A stretch of 7,271 nucleotides of DNA, taken from Campylobacteraceae bacterium. GTDB lineage: Bacteria; Campylobacterota; Campylobacteria; Campylobacterales; Sulfurovaceae. The DNA is taken from positions 1-7,271 of the forward strand of contig JALSHP010000390.1 of assembly GCA_026982175.1 (NCBI GenBank). The letters are read 5' to 3'. The notes beneath the pieces were generated by a model. The model was not told the origin of the DNA and ran no database searches. It saw only the letters and a program-made list of their open reading frames with translations. Below are positions 5,530 to 7,271 of the stretch, one piece after another (the stretch's first letter is position 1; each line of letters starts with the position of its first letter). The position numbers were made by a program, and so were the translations under genes.

Positions 5530-6503
5530 TGAGCTTTGTTAATCCTCAACTTTTTTGGATTTTAATTTTACCCTTAATCGTTTTTTCTTTTGTGATTTTA
5601 CGTCATAAAAGTGCGGTAACATCTGTGTTTAGTGAAGAGGTTTTAAAGCGACTCTCTGTGGGCGATGATACGCTACCTTTAGTCGTGCGTAACACGCTCT
5701 TACTTTTGTCCATTTTTTTAATGCTCATCGCCTTGGCACGACCTGTCATTGACCATGGTCAAAAGGTGGTACAACTAGAGGGACTCTCTGCCGTGGTGGC
5801 ATTGGATATTTCGGGTTCTATGCGTGCTAAAGATATTTATCCTAACCGTTTAGAATTTGCCAAAAAGAAGGTGGTTGACCTCTTTAGAGTGATGCCCAGC
5901 GATGAGTTAGCCGTCATTGCCTTTGCTCACTCCGCTTTTATGTTAGCCCCTTTCTCTTCGGACAAAGAGAGTTTGACACAGTTGGTGGAGGGGGTGAGTG
6001 ATGAATATATCAACATGAGTTCCACCGACTTTAGTGCTTTGGGTAGCTATGTCACCGAACTGTTAGCTAAAAAAGAGCCAAAAATTTTGATTGTTTTTTC
6101 GGATGGTGGGGAGCAAAAAGATTTGGAAGCCTTTGCTAAAACCATTAAAAAAGAGAATATTTTTCTCTATGTGGTTTTAGTAGGAACAGAGGCAGGTTCT
6201 CCTGTCATTGATAAAGAGGGAAAAAGAGTGAGCCAAAATGGCGTGATTGCCATTACGCAGAGAAATGATGCCTTGGGGGAAATAGCCGTAGAGAATAAAG
6301 GTGCATTTGTGGTTGCAGACACAGGAACGCAAGGAATTAAAGATTTGGTTGCCATTATGAAACATAAGCATCAAAATCAAGCACAAGGTGAAGTGAGCAT
6401 TCATGAGAGAGAAGAGTTATTTTATGCCCCTTTGGCATTGGGATTGCTGTTGTTACTTTTGGGTTTAAGTTCATTACCACAAAGGAGAAGAGATGTTGAG
6501 TAA
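5529..6503 (+). CDS. Membrane-anchored VWA protein, BatB-like
   Basis: This 324-residue protein is a second VWA protein with the same plan as the one before it: membrane segments at about 7-24, 55-71 and 299-316, with the VWA domain between about 85 and 280. Its adhesion site is complete: D93-I-S-G-S97-M, T166 in SSTDFSAL, and D192 in VFSDGGEQ. Basic residues in the first loop (R25, K27, K40, R41) and the tail QRRRDVE place these in the cytosol and the VWA domain in the periplasm. Its start overlaps the preceding stop codon by one base (TAATG), with AGGAG at 5518-5522. In classical Bat operons a TPR protein (BatC, often fused to BatB) follows; there is no TPR region in this protein, and the next gene is a protease instead. 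A complex with the BatA-like protein is likely by analogy. Confidence 0.9.
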   Translation: MSFVNPQLFWILILPLIVFSFVILRHKSAVTSVFSEEVLKRLSVGDDTLPLVVRNTLLLLSIFLMLIALARPVIDHGQKVVQLEGLSAVVALDISGSMRAKDIYPNRLEFAKKKVVDLFRVMPSDELAVIAFAHSAFMLAPFSSDKESLTQLVEGVSDEYINMSSTDFSALGSYVTELLAKKEPKILIVFSDGGEQKDLEAFAKTIKKENIFLYVVLVGTEAGSPVIDKEGKRVSQNGVIAITQRNDALGEIAVENKGAFVVADTGTQGIKDLVAIMKHKHQNQAQGEVSIHEREELFYAPLALGLLLLLLGLSSLPQRRRDVE

Positions 6504-7248
6504 AAATATTGAATATAGAGGAGCTGTTTGGGGTTTTTGGGGAACACTCTTTTTGGGGGTGCTGATTTTAATCGCTTTTATATTGGGGCAAGTGCTTCCT
6601 CTTATTTTTTATTTAATGTTTGAGGGGACAGCTATAACATCCGAAGCTTTTGAGACATTAGCTTCAAGTGCCTCAACAGATGCTTTTTTACTCTTTCTTT
6701 GCTCTATGGGAGGTATGTTTTTGGCTGTTCCTGTAGCATTTGGGGTAGCCAAGCTTAAAAGAGGTTCTCTTTTAAAAGATTATTTTGCACTCAATGGCTT
6801 TACGTGGAGAACTTTAGGTTTTTGGCTCTTGGTCTTTATTGTGCTTCAATTTGCCACAGGTTTTCTTATTGAAGCGTTGGGGGCAGAAGATATTCCTAAC
6901 TTTATGATGAACTTAGAGTACCCAACACTTATGAACAAGGTCTACTTGCTTGTGGCTGTCATGGTCGCTGCTCCTGTGGTAGAAGAAGTGGTTTTTAGAG
7001 GCTTTTTACTCAAAGGTTTTGCCAACTCTTTCATGGGAGTACATGGGGCTGTGTTGCTCACTTCAGCTCTTTGGGCTGTGATTCACATGCAGTATGAGAT
7101 TGCTTATCTGATTGCTATTTTTGTCATTGGGCTTGTATTTGGTTATGCTCGAATACGCACGAATTCGCTTTTTATTCCGATGATTATGCATTCACTTTTA
7201 AACTTTTTAGCGATTATGGGACTTTTTTATGAGAAAGGGGTGTTTTAG
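6493..7248 (+). CDS. CPBP-family (CAAX-type) intramembrane metalloprotease homologue
   Basis: This polytopic membrane protein of 251 residues has about six or seven hydrophobic segments (roughly 16-41, 65-86, 107-127, 149-163, 183-198, 203-218 and 226-245). It carries the motifs of the CPBP/Abi family: E164-E165-V-V-F-R169 (EExxxR), W194 to H198 (FxxxH-like) and H233-S-L-L-N237 (HxxxN). All presumed catalytic residues are present, so an active membrane-embedded protease is expected. Bacterial members have various roles, including peptide processing, sigma-factor release and bacteriocin immunity; nothing here identifies the substrate. The ATG at 6493 follows AGGAG (6483-6487) and overlaps the preceding VWA gene by 11 bases, suggesting co-expression and a shared function with the MoxR/Bat-like proteins. 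The N-terminal extension (1-12) is polar and cytosolic by charge. Confidence 0.92.
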   Translation: MLSKNIEYRGAVWGFWGTLFLGVLILIAFILGQVLPLIFYLMFEGTAITSEAFETLASSASTDAFLLFLCSMGGMFLAVPVAFGVAKLKRGSLLKDYFALNGFTWRTLGFWLLVFIVLQFATGFLIEALGAEDIPNFMMNLEYPTLMNKVYLLVAVMVAAPVVEEVVFRGFLLKGFANSFMGVHGAVLLTSALWAVIHMQYEIAYLIAIFVIGLVFGYARIRTNSLFIPMIMHSLLNFLAIMGLFYEKGVF

Positions 7249-7249
7249 G

Positions 7250-7271
7250 ATGGAAGCGTATGATGAATGGA
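7250..7271 (+). CDS. Start of a further operon gene, truncated by the window end
   Basis: An ATG at 7250 lies one base after the stop codon of the protease gene and is open to the window end, encoding MEAYDEW. A purine-rich AAAGGGG (7234-7240) upstream could serve as the ribosome binding site. The fragment is too short to identify. Its tight spacing suggests that the operon continues beyond the window, possibly with the missing TPR gene of Bat clusters, but nothing in the sequence shows this. Confidence 0.5.

Noticed and set aside
6167..6404. Two minus-strand open frames inside the second VWA gene
   Set aside because: They overlap each other and a well-supported VWA coding region, and have no recognisable protein features.
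1..7271. Mobile element, CRISPR array, prophage or toxin-antitoxin system
   Set aside because: No transposase, integrase, regularly spaced repeats or small toxin/antitoxin gene pair is seen; the gene content is chromosomal housekeeping and envelope functions.

Overview
The window looks like chromosomal core DNA from a member of the Campylobacterota (formerly Epsilonproteobacteria). The evidence is the AT-rich sequence, a short 88-residue GroES with a reduced roof loop, and a GroEL starting MAKEIHFSDKAR with a Gly-Gly-Met tail. Promoters with a recognisable -10 box but a poor or absent -35 box also fit. The genus cannot be fixed from the sequence alone; a free-living sulfur-oxidiser type relative is plausible but only a guess. 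I see no mobile element, CRISPR array, prophage or frameshifted gene.

Layout. Bases 1-77 (minus strand) are a complete tRNA with anticodon CAT and an encoded CCA end, with its own near-consensus promoter at 99-127. Bases 78-277 are a divergent intergenic region holding that promoter, an inverted repeat (166-195) and the groES promoter (218-246). groES (278-544) and groEL (662-2296) follow on the plus strand, separated by 117 bases that contain three consecutive hairpins, the first of which is terminator-like and spans the groES stop codon. After a 161-base gap with a weak terminator and a candidate promoter comes a tightly packed cluster, 2458-7248. It encodes a MoxR-type AAA+ ATPase, a DUF58 protein, a small single-pass membrane protein (DUF4381-like), two membrane-anchored von Willebrand A (VWA) proteins resembling BatA and BatB, and a CPBP/CAAX-type intramembrane protease. 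A further gene begins at 7250 and runs off the end.

How the genes may work together. GroES/GroEL is the cytosolic folding chamber. MoxR ATPases are generally encoded with VWA proteins and are thought to act as chaperones or assembly factors on partner proteins. Charge distribution suggests that MoxR and DUF58 are cytosolic, while both Bat-like VWA domains face the periplasm, with the small membrane protein as a possible link. All junctions from moxR to the protease overlap by 1-14 bases or directly abut, so translation is probably coupled and the protease probably belongs to the same system. MoxR/Bat operons are known; their substrate is not known here. The less ordinary observations are the hairpin series between groES and groEL, TTG start codons on three genes including groEL, a MIDAS site lost from DUF58 but kept in both VWA proteins, and the protease as an operon member.
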